Assembly (NCBI GenBank): GCA_002839375.1
Contig: PGXY01000011.1
Location: 1 to 64,000 of the forward strand
Length of the DNA: 64,000 bases
Source: Spirochaetae bacterium HGW-Spirochaetae-1
GTDB taxonomy: Bacteria > Spirochaetota > UBA4802 > UBA5550
Direction of reading: 5' to 3'
Shown here: in pieces, positions 8,708-18,194 of the stretch
Layout of the letters: each line of letters begins with the position of its first letter
How positions within the stretch are numbered: the first letter of the stretch is position 1
The notes under the pieces: model-generated
Seen by the model: the letters and a program-made list of their open reading frames with translations, nothing else
Databases searched by the model: none
Told to the model about the DNA's origin: nothing
Position numbers and translations under genes: made by a program

Positions 8708-10654
8708 CTACCAGCCTCCGCCTCCGCCTCCACCGCCGCCTCCACCCGAGGAACCGCCTGAACCTCCCCCCGAAGATGATCCCGGGGGAGAAGAGGAAGA
8801 TGAGACGGCGCTTCCCAGGGAACTGCCCAAATCCGATATAAATTGCGAGGAATCATGGAAATTCCACGATGTTCCCGAATACCATGCGGGATGCCATGTG
8901 CTGCCGTCGGAGGAGGAATCGGCGGTCTGTATGACATCGCTGAAGTAGTCGGCCCACTGGTTGGCTATTCCCAGGGCCAGGGCATACGGCAGAAATCGTT
9001 CAAATGTTTTCGGGCTTTTGTCCGGTCTGGCGAGCGTATTGAGCCGGTCCTTTTCAGCCACGGCCATGTACATTCTAAATCCCTCTATTTTATCCAGGAC
9101 CTGCCGCCCGGCGCGGGTAGGCGCTTTCAGAAGATGATAGAAGACAAAATTGACCAGGGCCATGGCCAGGACCGAGACCGGCATGAGCCAGCTTGCCATG
9201 GTAATGTAGAAACCCAGCACGAATAATTCGGCGCCCAGAAAGGGAATCGAAAAGGCCGTGATAAAAAGCGCCCCGAAAATATGTACCGGCTTGAAACTCC
9301 GGGCACGCAGCGCCTCCTGCCAGGCCATGACGACGCGCGACATGAGAAAGAATACGCCGATGGTCCAGAAAAAGAGCCATATGATTATGAAGTTCTCCGG
9401 CGTCGTGGTGAAATCAATGAAGAGTGAAACCAGCATAATAACACAGGAAAGTACCAGGCCGGGAATGAAGTATTTCAGATTTTTCATGAAATAATTTTTT
9501 TCATAGGTGAGAGACAGGGAATCTTTAAGTGATTTGACGGCCGCGGCGATGGCGGCATGATTTTTATTTTTAAGGGCAATGATATCTTTCCCCTTTTTAA
9601 AAAGCTTTTCCGTTATTTTTTTCTCTTCCGGGGCCAGGTCAGTCCCTTTCCCTGTTTTTTTCAGGGTATAGTCGCCATTATCATCCTCAATGGTGATATA
9701 GCCCTTGACGGCCAGGTTCAGAAGCGATGAGGCGAAAACCTCCTTGTCGTAGCCCATCTGTGTTATGTATCGCATGGCCGCCGGCGAGAGCTTGTCGGGA
9801 GGAGTATACTGCGGTATGATGGTCCCCTTCCCGGGGTCACGGCCCACGGCTATCCATACAGCCAGGTAATACAGGAATACGGCCATGATTCCCGCCAGGG
9901 CTAAAAATATGCCCCGGTTTGCCTTAATGAACCGGCTCCTGGTTTCCTCAGTTGATGGTTTATCCACGAATCCATCGGGCCACTGCACCACAATGGTAAG
10001 TCCTTCGTTCAGATTCAGAGGACCGGTAGTTTTAAAAAAAACCCTGTTGCTGTGCACCAGGCGGGACAGAAAAAATTTGTCCCGTGATCCTGCTGTTCCC
10101 GTGTACCCGTCAATTTTCAGTATCTCCACGTTCTGCGGCAGGGGCAGGATCACATCGGCCGAGGCTCTGTCAATCGGAAAGGCCCATTCATTGCCGGTGA
10201 CGTTCCAGTATAGTTCCGTGAAGGAACCGAAATATCCCAGCTGGCTGTCGGTTCGGTAGGTAAGTATATAAACGTGTTCACCGGGCTCGAGGTCTGTGTC
10301 GGCCCGGCCAATTTTAACGCGTACACTGCTCCCCTGGTTTTCCAATGTATAAATTTCCGGTTCTTCGTTACGCATAACGCCCAGAACAGTGAAGCCAACC
10401 CTTCGGATGAAACCCGTATTTGTTTTATACACGACGGGGAAATCACGGTAGATGCCGTGCCTGATTTCGGCTCCGGTGCTGCGTACTTTAATCACTTCCG
10501 TAACGAGAAGGGATGAGTCCTTTCGGATGTTTATTGTGCTGTGAAAATCGAGGATTCTTTCATCAGGCTCCCGGGCTGCGGCGTCCGGGGGTGATAACAG
10601 GATCAGGGCTGCAATAACGGCTGTCAGCATGGTGAAACGGAGTTTAGTTTTCAT
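8708..10654 (-). CDS. DUF2207 membrane protein with polyglycine C-terminus
   Basis: 648-residue membrane protein of unknown biochemical role. A signal peptide (about residues 1-27) precedes a periplasmic beta-rich domain (30-235). One transmembrane helix (about 246-268) is followed by the family motif around QYTPPDKLSPA, a cytoplasmic domain and further membrane helices (about 400-500). The last 30 residues are Ser/Gly-rich and end in a polyglycine run plus Trp, which is typical of DUF2207 and not an artefact. The lemA-like gene lies 16 bases upstream on the same strand, a pairing common for this family, pointing to a shared envelope function. Confidence 0.85.
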   Translation of the reverse strand: MKTKLRFTMLTAVIAALILLSPPDAAAREPDERILDFHSTINIRKDSSLLVTEVIKVRSTGAEIRHGIYRDFPVVYKTNTGFIRRVGFTVLGVMRNEEPEIYTLENQGSSVRVKIGRADTDLEPGEHVYILTYRTDSQLGYFGSFTELYWNVTGNEWAFPIDRASADVILPLPQNVEILKIDGYTGTAGSRDKFFLSRLVHSNRVFFKTTGPLNLNEGLTIVVQWPDGFVDKPSTEETRSRFIKANRGIFLALAGIMAVFLYYLAVWIAVGRDPGKGTIIPQYTPPDKLSPAAMRYITQMGYDKEVFASSLLNLAVKGYITIEDDNGDYTLKKTGKGTDLAPEEKKITEKLFKKGKDIIALKNKNHAAIAAAVKSLKDSLSLTYEKNYFMKNLKYFIPGLVLSCVIMLVSLFIDFTTTPENFIIIWLFFWTIGVFFLMSRVVMAWQEALRARSFKPVHIFGALFITAFSIPFLGAELFVLGFYITMASWLMPVSVLAMALVNFVFYHLLKAPTRAGRQVLDKIEGFRMYMAVAEKDRLNTLARPDKSPKTFERFLPYALALGIANQWADYFSDVIQTADSSSDGSTWHPAWYSGTSWNFHDSSQFISDLGSSLGSAVSSSSSPPGSSSGGGSGGSSGGGGGGGGGGGW

Positions 10655-10670
10655 TGCGTGTCTCCCGGGA

Positions 10671-11222
10671 TCAGAGGTTCAGGGGTGGATTCTGCCGTTC
10701 CGTTACGGTCTCTATTTCGAAGAATTCCGAACTCTTGAATGAAAAGAGACGGGCGATGATGACGGGGGGGAACTGTTCCGCCAGGGTGTTGAAATCGCGA
10801 ACATTGCCATTGTAATACCGGCGGGCAAGCTGTATCTGGTCTTCTATCTCGGCGAGGTTTTTCTGGAGATCGAGGAAATTTTCACTGGCCCTGAGCTGAG
10901 GGTATGCCTCGGCCACGGCAAAAAGCCGCCGTATGCCGTCGGTGAGGATGCTTTCCGCCTTTGCCTTTTCGGCCGGCTCTTCCGTAATCATACAGCGGGA
11001 TCTGAGATTGGCAATTTCCTCGAACAGTGACTTTTCGTGCCTGGAGTAGGCCTTGACCGTTCCCACAAGGCCGGGGATGAGATCATAGCGGCGTTTCAGC
11101 TGGACATCGATGCCGCTCCAGGCCTCCCTTAGAAGATTTCTTCCTTTCACGAAGCGGTTATAGGTTATGATAATCCAGAGAATGAATATGAGCAGTATGC
11201 CGCCGGTTATGCCTGGAATCAT
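10671..11222 (-). CDS. lemA: LemA family protein
   Basis: 183-residue membrane-anchored helical protein of poorly defined function, frequently encoded beside DUF2207 or TPM-domain proteins. One N-terminal transmembrane helix (about residues 3-22) precedes the LemA signature region: YNRFVKGRN, WSGIDVQLKRRYDLIPGL, then a long helical bundle, and YYNGNVRDFN near 140. It is the first gene of a two-gene operon with the DUF2207 gene. Family assignment is secure; the gene symbol follows the family name rather than demonstrated orthology. Confidence 0.9.
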   Translation of the reverse strand: MIPGITGGILLIFILWIIITYNRFVKGRNLLREAWSGIDVQLKRRYDLIPGLVGTVKAYSRHEKSLFEEIANLRSRCMITEEPAEKAKAESILTDGIRRLFAVAEAYPQLRASENFLDLQKNLAEIEDQIQLARRYYNGNVRDFNTLAEQFPPVIIARLFSFKSSEFFEIETVTERQNPPLNL

Positions 11223-11319
11223 GAATGTCCTCCCGAACGTTTCAGATATTGTAACAGTATACCATACTGTATCCCGATTTCAATCCAAATAACGAAGATT
11301 TTGAGCACCCCCATATTTT

Positions 11320-12651
11320 TTAAGGATTCACTTTTTTAAAAGCCCCTTTCGGCATAAAACAGATGGGGCACTCTTCGGGGGCTTCGCTGCCTTCATGGAT
11401 GTAGCCGCACATGGAACAGCGCCATAATATTGCACCGTCTTTCCCTTCACCCAGGAGGTCCGTGTCCCTGATGATAGGAATTTCCTCAAGAGGAGGCATG
11501 GCCGGTTTGTATGAATTCAGGGCGTGGCCCGAAACGATGACGCGTTGTACCTCGCTGGTCCCCTCGTAAATCATGAGAAGACGCGTGTCGCGGAAAAGTT
11601 TTTCCAGGGGATACATTTTTGTGTAGCCGTATCCACCCATAATCTGCAGGGCGTCGCTGACCACTTCCATGGCCGATTCCGTGGCATAGAATTTTGCCAG
11701 GGAGGCGTTTACGGTGGGATCAATTCCCTGGTCCGATTCCCAGGCGGCCTTGTGAACCAGGAGACGCGAGGTCTCTACTTTCTGGTACATGGCGGCGATC
11801 TTGTGCTGTATTGCCTGGAAGTTCGATATTTTCGAACCGAAGGCCTGCCTGCGTTTTGCATAATCGATGGCATATTCCATGGCAGAGCGCGCCGCTCCCA
11901 CGGCAAAGGCCCCGATGATGGGCCTGGTTCTCGCGAAGGTTTTCATAGCCAGGGCAAAACCTTCACCAGGGTCTGCCAGGACATTTTCCATGGGCACAAC
12001 GACGTTTTTAAAGTTCCATGCAGCCGTGTTCGAGGTGCGCTGCCCCATTTTCGGAATGTCTCTGCCCACGGTGACACCCTCCCACTCCCGGTGGACCACG
12101 AAGGCGCAGATGCCGCCGTGCTTCTGCTTGGGATCAACCGTAGCGAAAACCGTCATGTAGTCGGCCACGCCGGCGTTGGTTATCCAGTACTTTGTTCCGT
12201 TCAGGATATACTCATCGCTCTTTTTTTCAGCCCTGCACCTTATACCGGCAACATCGGAACCCATGGTGGGCTCCGATGTTGCGAAGCAAATGAGCTTTCC
12301 CTGCCGGGCGATCAGTGGCAGGTATTTCTTTTTTATTTCTTCTCTGTTGGAAAGTATGATCGGTTCCATTCCCAGGGAATTGTCGAAAATAGACGTGGCA
12401 AGCCCCGGGCAGGCGGCTGAGATCTCCTCAGTGACGATGGCCCCTTCAACGAGTCCCATGCCCTTGCCTCCGTACATGACGGGGATATCGGAGTTCATGA
12501 GGCCCGCTTCAAAGGCTTTGTTCAGTATCTCCCGGGGTATTTTGTCCTTTTCATCGTAGTACCAGGCAACGGGCAGTATTTCTTTTATGGCGAAATCGCG
12601 GGCTTTTTTCTGCAGATCAAGCTGTTCCGGGCTCAGGGAAAAGTTCAGCAT
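11320..12651 (-). CDS. Acyl-CoA dehydrogenase fused to a C-terminal rubredoxin-like domain
   Basis: FAD enzyme introducing the alpha-beta double bond in an acyl-CoA, about 443 residues. The first ~380 residues are a complete dehydrogenase: CFATSEPTMGSD and YWITNAG flavin motifs, the arginine region RRQAFGSKI, and catalytic glutamate in MIYEGTSEVQR. A tail of about 35 residues adds CSMCGY and CPIC, a four-cysteine rubredoxin/rubrerythrin-type iron site not found in ordinary family members. The ATG at 12651 is chosen over an upstream ATG because AAAGGAGG lies just before it. The iron domain may take electrons from FAD directly, in place of or beside ETF; that is inference. Confidence 0.92.
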   Translation of the reverse strand: MLNFSLSPEQLDLQKKARDFAIKEILPVAWYYDEKDKIPREILNKAFEAGLMNSDIPVMYGGKGMGLVEGAIVTEEISAACPGLATSIFDNSLGMEPIILSNREEIKKKYLPLIARQGKLICFATSEPTMGSDVAGIRCRAEKKSDEYILNGTKYWITNAGVADYMTVFATVDPKQKHGGICAFVVHREWEGVTVGRDIPKMGQRTSNTAAWNFKNVVVPMENVLADPGEGFALAMKTFARTRPIIGAFAVGAARSAMEYAIDYAKRRQAFGSKISNFQAIQHKIAAMYQKVETSRLLVHKAAWESDQGIDPTVNASLAKFYATESAMEVVSDALQIMGGYGYTKMYPLEKLFRDTRLLMIYEGTSEVQRVIVSGHALNSYKPAMPPLEEIPIIRDTDLLGEGKDGAILWRCSMCGYIHEGSEAPEECPICFMPKGAFKKVNP

Positions 12652-12760
12652 GATAAACCTCCTTTTTGGAAAGGGTTGAGGGGCTTTATCGGCCCCGGCG
12701 GCTTTATTGTATGCTTTAATGATATTACATGAAAGAAGAATATGCAAGAAATTTTATCTA

Positions 12761-12789
12761 TTGCAATTATCCGTTGTATCGTCTATACT
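12761..12789 (+). promoter_or_regulatory. Sigma-70-type promoter TTGCAA-17-TATACT
   Basis: TTGCAA (12761-12766) and TATACT (12784-12789) are 17 bases apart, placing a transcript start near 12796, about 50 bases before the phosphoesterase-nucleotidyltransferase gene. Confidence 0.55.
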
Positions 12790-12845
12790 GGTTGAAATGA
12801 AATCGTGGCGGCAGGTATCCATGCCGGTCTGAATGGTATCTAAAT

Positions 12846-14519
12846 ATGAAAATAATCTATTGCACCGATATTCACGGCGGCTTTGACGAACTGAAATCCC
12901 TTCTTCTGGAAACGGTGGCCGATATATATATCGTATCGGGCGATCTCATTGATATCCCCTTCTATGCCATTGAAACGGCCATCCACTATCATGAGCTCCA
13001 GTCCTATTTCCACGGCCTGCGGCGGCAGTGGAACATGGAGGAACAGCTCCTGGAGGATTTTGTCGAGGACCTGGTGAACTTCCCCGAAACAAGCGAAGAG
13101 ATTTTGAAGATGGGGATGCAGTTCCAGCAGCTCACCATCCGCGCCCGACGCGTCATGCAGCAGAAGTATAAGGTCCTGGAAAATATCCTGGCCTTCAAAA
13201 CCGCGTCGAGGATATTCTGCATCCCGGGGAATTATGATATGGACCTGAAGTTCACGGCTCTTCATGAGAGAGACCTGCATCTTCACTGGTACACTATTAA
13301 TACGCTGAAAATAGCGGGATACGGCGGCGGCGATTCCTGGACTGCCGGAATACCGGAGCGCTATATAGTCCGGTATAAGGCCGGTATCGGAATCAACGAC
13401 CGGAGCAATGAGATGTACTCATTTTTCAAGGCGGTGAAACCGGGAATCATCGTAACGCACCAGCCCGCCCATGGCGTCCATGACTGGCTTTCATTCAAGG
13501 GGCCTTCGGGATCGCCGGCCCTGCGGACGTACTGCGACAACAATCCCGTGCTGCTGTGTCTTTCCGGGCATATACACGAGCAGTGGGGACTTGAATATAT
13601 CGAAGGGACTGTGTATCTCAACCCGTCAAATTTCGGCGATGTTACCACCTCGTCGGGCGAAATTCGCGAGGGAGGATTCTTTTTCCAGATAGAGATGGAC
13701 GAGCAGAAAATTGAACGCATTATTTTTAAAAAACTGGTGAGCAACCGGATTCATGACATGGCGGAGTACACGCCCGCCGGGGGAACCTGGAAGGAAAAGA
13801 TCATCGACGGCAAACGCTACGATGCACTGAAGAGAAGGGAAAACCACGACCTGGAAATAAAAAAATATTCCCACATACCGCAGATCGAGCTTTTTAATGA
13901 CATACGAAATTTTTTCAGGATGTTCCAGACCAGGGAAACCGAGGAACGCATCGATATGCTGGAAAAAGTGACCCGCCTTCTCGAGGGACATTTTGAAACC
14001 ATTGCCATGGATGTCATGGGGTCTGTAAACGTGGGCCTTTCACAGTCCCAGTCCGATATTGACATGGTGCTCTATCTGGAGTGTGGCCATGAATGTGTTT
14101 CCGAGAGGGGGAAATGTGAGAACTATCGCAGGGCCGAATCCATGATCACGGAGCGGCTCGCGGGCATATATAAATTTGAGATTATCGATTGTGTCGATCT
14201 GTCCACGGTTATGCGGAGCATCAAGGAACGCAATTTTGAATGCGAGATGACGCAGCGTTTCGTCGCTCACCGCTCTATGGGCAGACCCATCAACTATCGC
14301 GTCATAGCGCCTGTCGAGGACATGTTGAACAGGGATGTCGAGCTGCGCAGTGAGATAGAGGGGAGCATTCATGCCTTTTTTAAAATATTCACCAACACTT
14401 CGCAGCATGTCACTTCTTTCGAAAAGTATGAACTGAGGCTGAAGTCCCTGGGAATAAAAATACCCGATGCCATACGGTCAAAGATACGGGATTATCTCCA
14501 GCGTGATGAAAATACATGA
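12846..14519 (+). CDS. Calcineurin-like phosphoesterase fused to a nucleotidyltransferase-like domain
   Basis: 557-residue two-domain protein. The N-terminal ~300 residues carry all metallophosphoesterase motifs: DIHG (about 8-11), GDLID (32-36), GNYDMD, THQPAH and SGHIHE. After a lysine/glutamate linker, residues about 395-420 hold a polymerase-beta-type signature, GS followed 11 residues later by SDIDMVL, suggesting nucleotide transfer to a protein, RNA or small molecule. A helical C-terminus follows. No transmembrane segment is present. No neighbour shares the strand and spacing, so the substrate is unknown. The combination of opposed activities, nucleotide transfer and phosphodiester removal, in one chain is the point of interest. 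Confidence 0.8.
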   Translation: MKIIYCTDIHGGFDELKSLLLETVADIYIVSGDLIDIPFYAIETAIHYHELQSYFHGLRRQWNMEEQLLEDFVEDLVNFPETSEEILKMGMQFQQLTIRARRVMQQKYKVLENILAFKTASRIFCIPGNYDMDLKFTALHERDLHLHWYTINTLKIAGYGGGDSWTAGIPERYIVRYKAGIGINDRSNEMYSFFKAVKPGIIVTHQPAHGVHDWLSFKGPSGSPALRTYCDNNPVLLCLSGHIHEQWGLEYIEGTVYLNPSNFGDVTTSSGEIREGGFFFQIEMDEQKIERIIFKKLVSNRIHDMAEYTPAGGTWKEKIIDGKRYDALKRRENHDLEIKKYSHIPQIELFNDIRNFFRMFQTRETEERIDMLEKVTRLLEGHFETIAMDVMGSVNVGLSQSQSDIDMVLYLECGHECVSERGKCENYRRAESMITERLAGIYKFEIIDCVDLSTVMRSIKERNFECEMTQRFVAHRSMGRPINYRVIAPVEDMLNRDVELRSEIEGSIHAFFKIFTNTSQHVTSFEKYELRLKSLGIKIPDAIRSKIRDYLQRDENT

Positions 14520-14566
14520 TTTAGTCTGAATGTTACAGGCGTGAGCCGGAGATGCACTGAAAACAG

Positions 14567-15151
14567 CTATTCCGTTTCGTATTTCAATTCCACTATGAGA
14601 GTCACTGGTTTTTCCGTGTTGATTTTTATCACGGCTGTGAGGGGAAGGTGCTGAGGGTCTCCGATTAAATTGGATTTTCTCCTCGGAATGAGCGACTGCG
14701 GATGGTTGTCGATAAAGTCTATGATTTTTGCGTCATCCATCATTGTTTCGAATACACGTTTTTCAAAGGGCCTGAAGGTCTGGCGTGTTTCATTCCTGCC
14801 TATTTCCGTTCCGTATATAAACTGGCCTTCGGACTGAAAAGTGATCTGCATGATCGATGAGTGATACAGGGCCGTTAATTCTCCCGGCGCCAGCGAATGC
14901 AGGGCGATCGTGAGGATGTGCCGGCCTGTTTTTATATTCTTCGCGATCACGATGTTGTAGTTGATGTGGTCATACTCAAGGGTAGTGGTGGTGTAATTTC
15001 TTGTCGGAGTTTTTTTGTATATCGTCACCATGGCGAGGATGACGATGAGATTGATTATGATCAGGAAACCCGATATCTTTTTGGTCTTTGATGGCTTTGG
15101 AGGAAGGCCTTGCCTGACCCGTTCGATTTTTTCTTTTATTTCATCATTCAT
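14567..15151 (-). CDS. Unknown single-pass membrane protein
   Basis: 194 residues. A basic N-terminus (PPKPSKTKK) precedes one transmembrane helix (about residues 27-45). The rest, about 145 residues, is predicted to lie outside the cytoplasm and is rich in beta-forming residues. No catalytic motif or known family is recognised. The gap upstream (15152-15388) separates it from a forward gene, so it is probably transcribed alone. Confidence 0.6.
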   Translation of the reverse strand: MNDEIKEKIERVRQGLPPKPSKTKKISGFLIIINLIVILAMVTIYKKTPTRNYTTTTLEYDHINYNIVIAKNIKTGRHILTIALHSLAPGELTALYHSSIMQITFQSEGQFIYGTEIGRNETRQTFRPFEKRVFETMMDDAKIIDFIDNHPQSLIPRRKSNLIGDPQHLPLTAVIKINTEKPVTLIVELKYETE

Positions 15152-15388
15152 ATCCCGTATACCTTCGCTTCAGGCCGTGCTTTGTGTTAAATTTTCTTGA
15201 CATAAAATCCAAGAGATATTAAAAAAAGTCGTATAGCCGATTGAGGGTTTTATACATACTGGAAATATAAACAGTCAAGCTATTTTATGGCATATCCGGT
15301 CATAAAATATTAATCTTCAATACTCTGCAGCGGATTTGATGATAATCCCGAGGGAGTTAATGGGTCGATATCATCCAAGGAGGCAACT

Positions 15389-15745
15389 GTGGCTGAAGCA
15401 AAAAAGATCAAAAACCGTAGAAAAGGTCCCGACGCTGTTATACATGCCATCAAGATTTTTTCAGGATTTGCCTGGTTCATTTCACTGGCGATTTTTATTA
15501 CCTTTACGATGGCAAAACCGCGCTTCGACGGCATGACTCTCGGAGGCAGTTCCGTTGGAGGAGTTGATAAGACGGCACTCCAGATCGGTTTCTATCTCAT
15601 GATAATGCAGGCCCTGCTCTGCGCCGTGGGCATTTTCGTAAGCATGAGCCGAATGAAGCGGAAGACCGACAGGATGAGCCTGTCCCTCATCGCTTTCGAG
15701 GCCCTGGCCATAATGAGCATCCTCGGTTATATCTTCGTAAAATAG
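15389..15745 (+). CDS. Small unknown membrane protein, GTG start
   Basis: 118 residues with three probable transmembrane helices (about 23-42, 66-85, 95-117) and a basic cytoplasmic N-terminus. The start is GTG at 15389, fixed by AAGGAGG five bases upstream (15377-15383). A possible promoter TTGACA with a weak TAAAAA lies at 15197-15225, leaving a leader of about 160 bases. The family is not recognised. Confidence 0.65.
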   Translation: MAEAKKIKNRRKGPDAVIHAIKIFSGFAWFISLAIFITFTMAKPRFDGMTLGGSSVGGVDKTALQIGFYLMIMQALLCAVGIFVSMSRMKRKTDRMSLSLIAFEALAIMSILGYIFVK

Positions 15746-15904
15746 GCCCTGTTTCTGACCTGTTTTGCACGATGCCGGCTCTTTGCGGTCTGTCTAAAAC
15801 CGTAATTTGAGATACACTTATTCATCATTTTCCGGACAAACCATGGCAGTGCGCTACCATGCTCCGATTACACAACGGGGATATTATGTCATACAGGTGA
15901 TACA

Positions 15905-16603
15905 ATGAAAAAAATGATCGTCATTTTGCTGCTCTCGCTCCTTTCCTGCGGCGGGGGCTCCTACCTCGACCTCCTGCAGTGCAATGCCCTGCGCCGTGAG
16001 AAGAACAAGAGCCTGGATGACAGGATAAGCGGTATCCAGCAGCGGATAAAGGAGCTGGAAAATGATGAGAATAAAAGAAAACAATTTCCCCTGCTCATGG
16101 GCGATCTGTACAGCAATATGGGAAACAGGCTCCTGGAAGCGGGGCAATGGGATGCCGCCATCGATGCCTTCAATAATGCCCTGAAAAACGGCAGGGGAGG
16201 GCATTCCGTATACTATTCCCTGGGCCTTGCCTATGGCAATAAGGCAAGCATGTCAAAAAACATGGAGGACATCAACAAGGCACAGTGGAATTACGAGAAA
16301 GCCCTTGAGTTGGAGCCGGGGTACAATACGGCAAAGTATTCCCTGGCCATACTGCTATTTTTTCAGAAGGATGAAAAGGCCAAGGCCATTGCCATGATGG
16401 AAGAGGTTGTGGCGGCCAACAGGTCTTATTTCAAGGCCCGCTTTGCCCTGGGACGTTTTTATTATGATACCGATAAAATTGACAAATCACGCCGGGTCTA
16501 TGAGGAATTGAGCGCTGATCTTGAAAAGGCGCCGGATTCTGAAATAATTCTGGATTACCGAAGGCAGTGCGGGGAGAATCTGCAGAACCTCATGAACCGG
16601 TAG
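15905..16603 (+). CDS. TPR-repeat lipoprotein
   Basis: 232 residues. The N-terminus MKKMIVILLLSLLSC is a lipoprotein signal with the acylated cysteine at residue 15. A coiled-coil stretch (about 32-60) is followed by tetratricopeptide-type helical pairs (about 62-205), recognisable from alternating small and aromatic residues such as WDAAIDAFNNAL, AQWNYEKALELEPGYN and YYDTDKIDKSRRVYEEL. Such lipoproteins usually scaffold envelope complexes. It converges on motB but shares no operon with it, so no partner is inferred. Confidence 0.8.
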   Translation: MKKMIVILLLSLLSCGGGSYLDLLQCNALRREKNKSLDDRISGIQQRIKELENDENKRKQFPLLMGDLYSNMGNRLLEAGQWDAAIDAFNNALKNGRGGHSVYYSLGLAYGNKASMSKNMEDINKAQWNYEKALELEPGYNTAKYSLAILLFFQKDEKAKAIAMMEEVVAANRSYFKARFALGRFYYDTDKIDKSRRVYEELSADLEKAPDSEIILDYRRQCGENLQNLMNR

Positions 16604-16626
16604 GGTCAGGTCCACGGTCCCGAATC

Positions 16627-17415
16627 TTAGCGTTGCCATTCCTCGTCGGGCAGGGGGCGCGGGACTTTCTTGTTTTTACTTTCCTCAAGGCCCTTTTCAG
16701 TGAGCACAACAATATCGACACGCCTGTTGTAGGCACGTCCTTCCGGTGCGTTGTTTTCGTCAATGGGCCGGTACTGGGCAAATGCCACGGCTGAGAGCTG
16801 CCGGGGGTTGATGCTCTCTTCCTCGGCGAGAAATTTTACCACGTTGACGCTCCGGGCGCTGGAAAGTTCCCAATTCGATGAGTATCCCTTTCCTTCCGTG
16901 GCCACCTTTACGGGTTTGTTATCCGTGTGTCCCTCGACCCTTATGAAGTTATCCAGGTTCTTGAGGAGGGTGCCCACCCTGCCCAGGACATCGCGGGCCT
17001 CGGTCTTGAGCATGGCACTTCCCGGGTCAAAGAAGAGATCGCTGGAAATGGATATGATGAGGCCCCGTTCATCCTCGGAAACCCGTACCTGCCGGGACTG
17101 GATCTCCGGCTTAAGTATTTCCGTTGCCTTGCGGAGCATCTGGGCATACCGGGCCTTCTTCTGCGACGAAGGCAGTGACATGATATTGTTTCCCATCTCG
17201 GAGAGCTTTCCCTTCGTGATGGTTTTACCCCCTTCAAGGACGCCCAGGGAGCCCCGGAATGAACTCATGGTGAGAAGGAATTCTTCTTTTATAACCTCTG
17301 TCGTATCGCCCATCATGACGATGAAAAAGCACATGAGGAGATTGTTCAGGTCCCCCATGGAAACCATCCACGACGGGGTGCCTTTTTTTTGTTTCTTATT
17401 CCTTTTTACGGGCAT
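16627..17415 (-). CDS. motB: Flagellar motor stator protein MotB
   Basis: 262-residue stator subunit that anchors the motor to peptidoglycan. A basic N-terminus (PVKRNKKQKK) precedes the single membrane helix, which contains the proton-binding aspartate (SMGDLNNLL, residue about 22). The C-terminal OmpA/MotB peptidoglycan-binding domain (about 130-245) includes VEGHTDNKPV and the RSVNVVKFL segment. It overlaps motA by one base. No other flagellar gene is in the window. The helix, with NNLLMCFF, differs from the usual AMMAFF pattern but keeps the key aspartate. Confidence 0.93.
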   Translation of the reverse strand: MPVKRNKKQKKGTPSWMVSMGDLNNLLMCFFIVMMGDTTEVIKEEFLLTMSSFRGSLGVLEGGKTITKGKLSEMGNNIMSLPSSQKKARYAQMLRKATEILKPEIQSRQVRVSEDERGLIISISSDLFFDPGSAMLKTEARDVLGRVGTLLKNLDNFIRVEGHTDNKPVKVATEGKGYSSNWELSSARSVNVVKFLAEEESINPRQLSAVAFAQYRPIDENNAPEGRAYNRRVDIVVLTEKGLEESKNKKVPRPLPDEEWQR

Positions 17416-18194
17416 TACTCGCCGACCTCTTCATTTATCGATTCACGGTCGCTGGGCGGCAGGTAGGAGATCAGCTTGTCTTTGACGATACGCGGGTTGT
17501 CACCTGCCTGTATGGACAGGGTCCCTTCCAGTATGATGGACTTGATGTTTAGTTCCGTACCCGTCAGCTGGTCAAGCCGTGAGGCCGCGGGGCTCCAGAA
17601 GAGATAACAGAGTATGGCGCCATAGAGGGTCGTGAGCAAGGCAACAGCCAGGAAGGGGCCAACCGTGGACTTGTCCTCCAGGTTGGCGAGCATCATGACG
17701 AGACCGATGAGAGTACCGATCATACCAAAGGCCGGTGAAAAAGAGGCGCCGTCGTCGAACATAGTTTTTAACACATCGTGTCGCGCCCCGATATTTTCCA
17801 TCTCTTTTTCCATGATGTTGCGCACCAGCTCCGGGTCCGTGCCGTCTACGACGAGCTGGAGCCCCTTTCTCATGAATTGATCGTCCAGTTCGTCCAAGTC
17901 GTCCTCCAGGGCCAGGAGACCCTCGCGGCGGGCTTTCTCGGAGAAGGAAACCAGGGTTATGACCAGCTCGGAGGGATTGTACTTGGGAGGAAATACGCAT
18001 ATCTGGACTATTTTAGGTAATTTCATTAACATGGGAATTTTATAGGCGACGAGCATTGAGGCTATGGTGCCACCCATGGTGATGAGAAGCGAGGGCGGGT
18101 CCCAGAACATGAGTACGCTGCCGCCTCCGACGAGTATACCGAATATAATAAATACAAAACCGGCGATTATCCCTATGGGCATTGATATATCCAT
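17415..18194 (-). CDS. motA: Flagellar motor stator protein MotA
   Basis: 259-residue inner-membrane stator subunit forming the ion channel with MotB. Four membrane helices fit the family: two near the N-terminus (about 7-28 and 31-52) and two late (about 145-170 and 180-200). The characteristic FSPAFGMIGTLIGLV precedes the third. The cytoplasmic loop between helices 2 and 3 (about 60-140) is rich in charged residues (KARREGLLALEDDLDEL), as needed to contact the rotor. It is the first gene of a motA-motB operon. Confidence 0.94.
   Translation of the reverse strand: MDISMPIGIIAGFVFIIFGILVGGGSVLMFWDPPSLLITMGGTIASMLVAYKIPMLMKLPKIVQICVFPPKYNPSELVITLVSFSEKARREGLLALEDDLDELDDQFMRKGLQLVVDGTDPELVRNIMEKEMENIGARHDVLKTMFDDGASFSPAFGMIGTLIGLVMMLANLEDKSTVGPFLAVALLTTLYGAILCYLFWSPAASRLDQLTGTELNIKSIILEGTLSIQAGDNPRIVKDKLISYLPPSDRESINEEVGE

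Noticed and set aside
8613-8948. Plus-strand open frame with a run of prolines
   Set aside because: It is the antisense of the polyglycine C-terminus of the DUF2207 protein and overlaps the GGDEF gene; no ribosome site.
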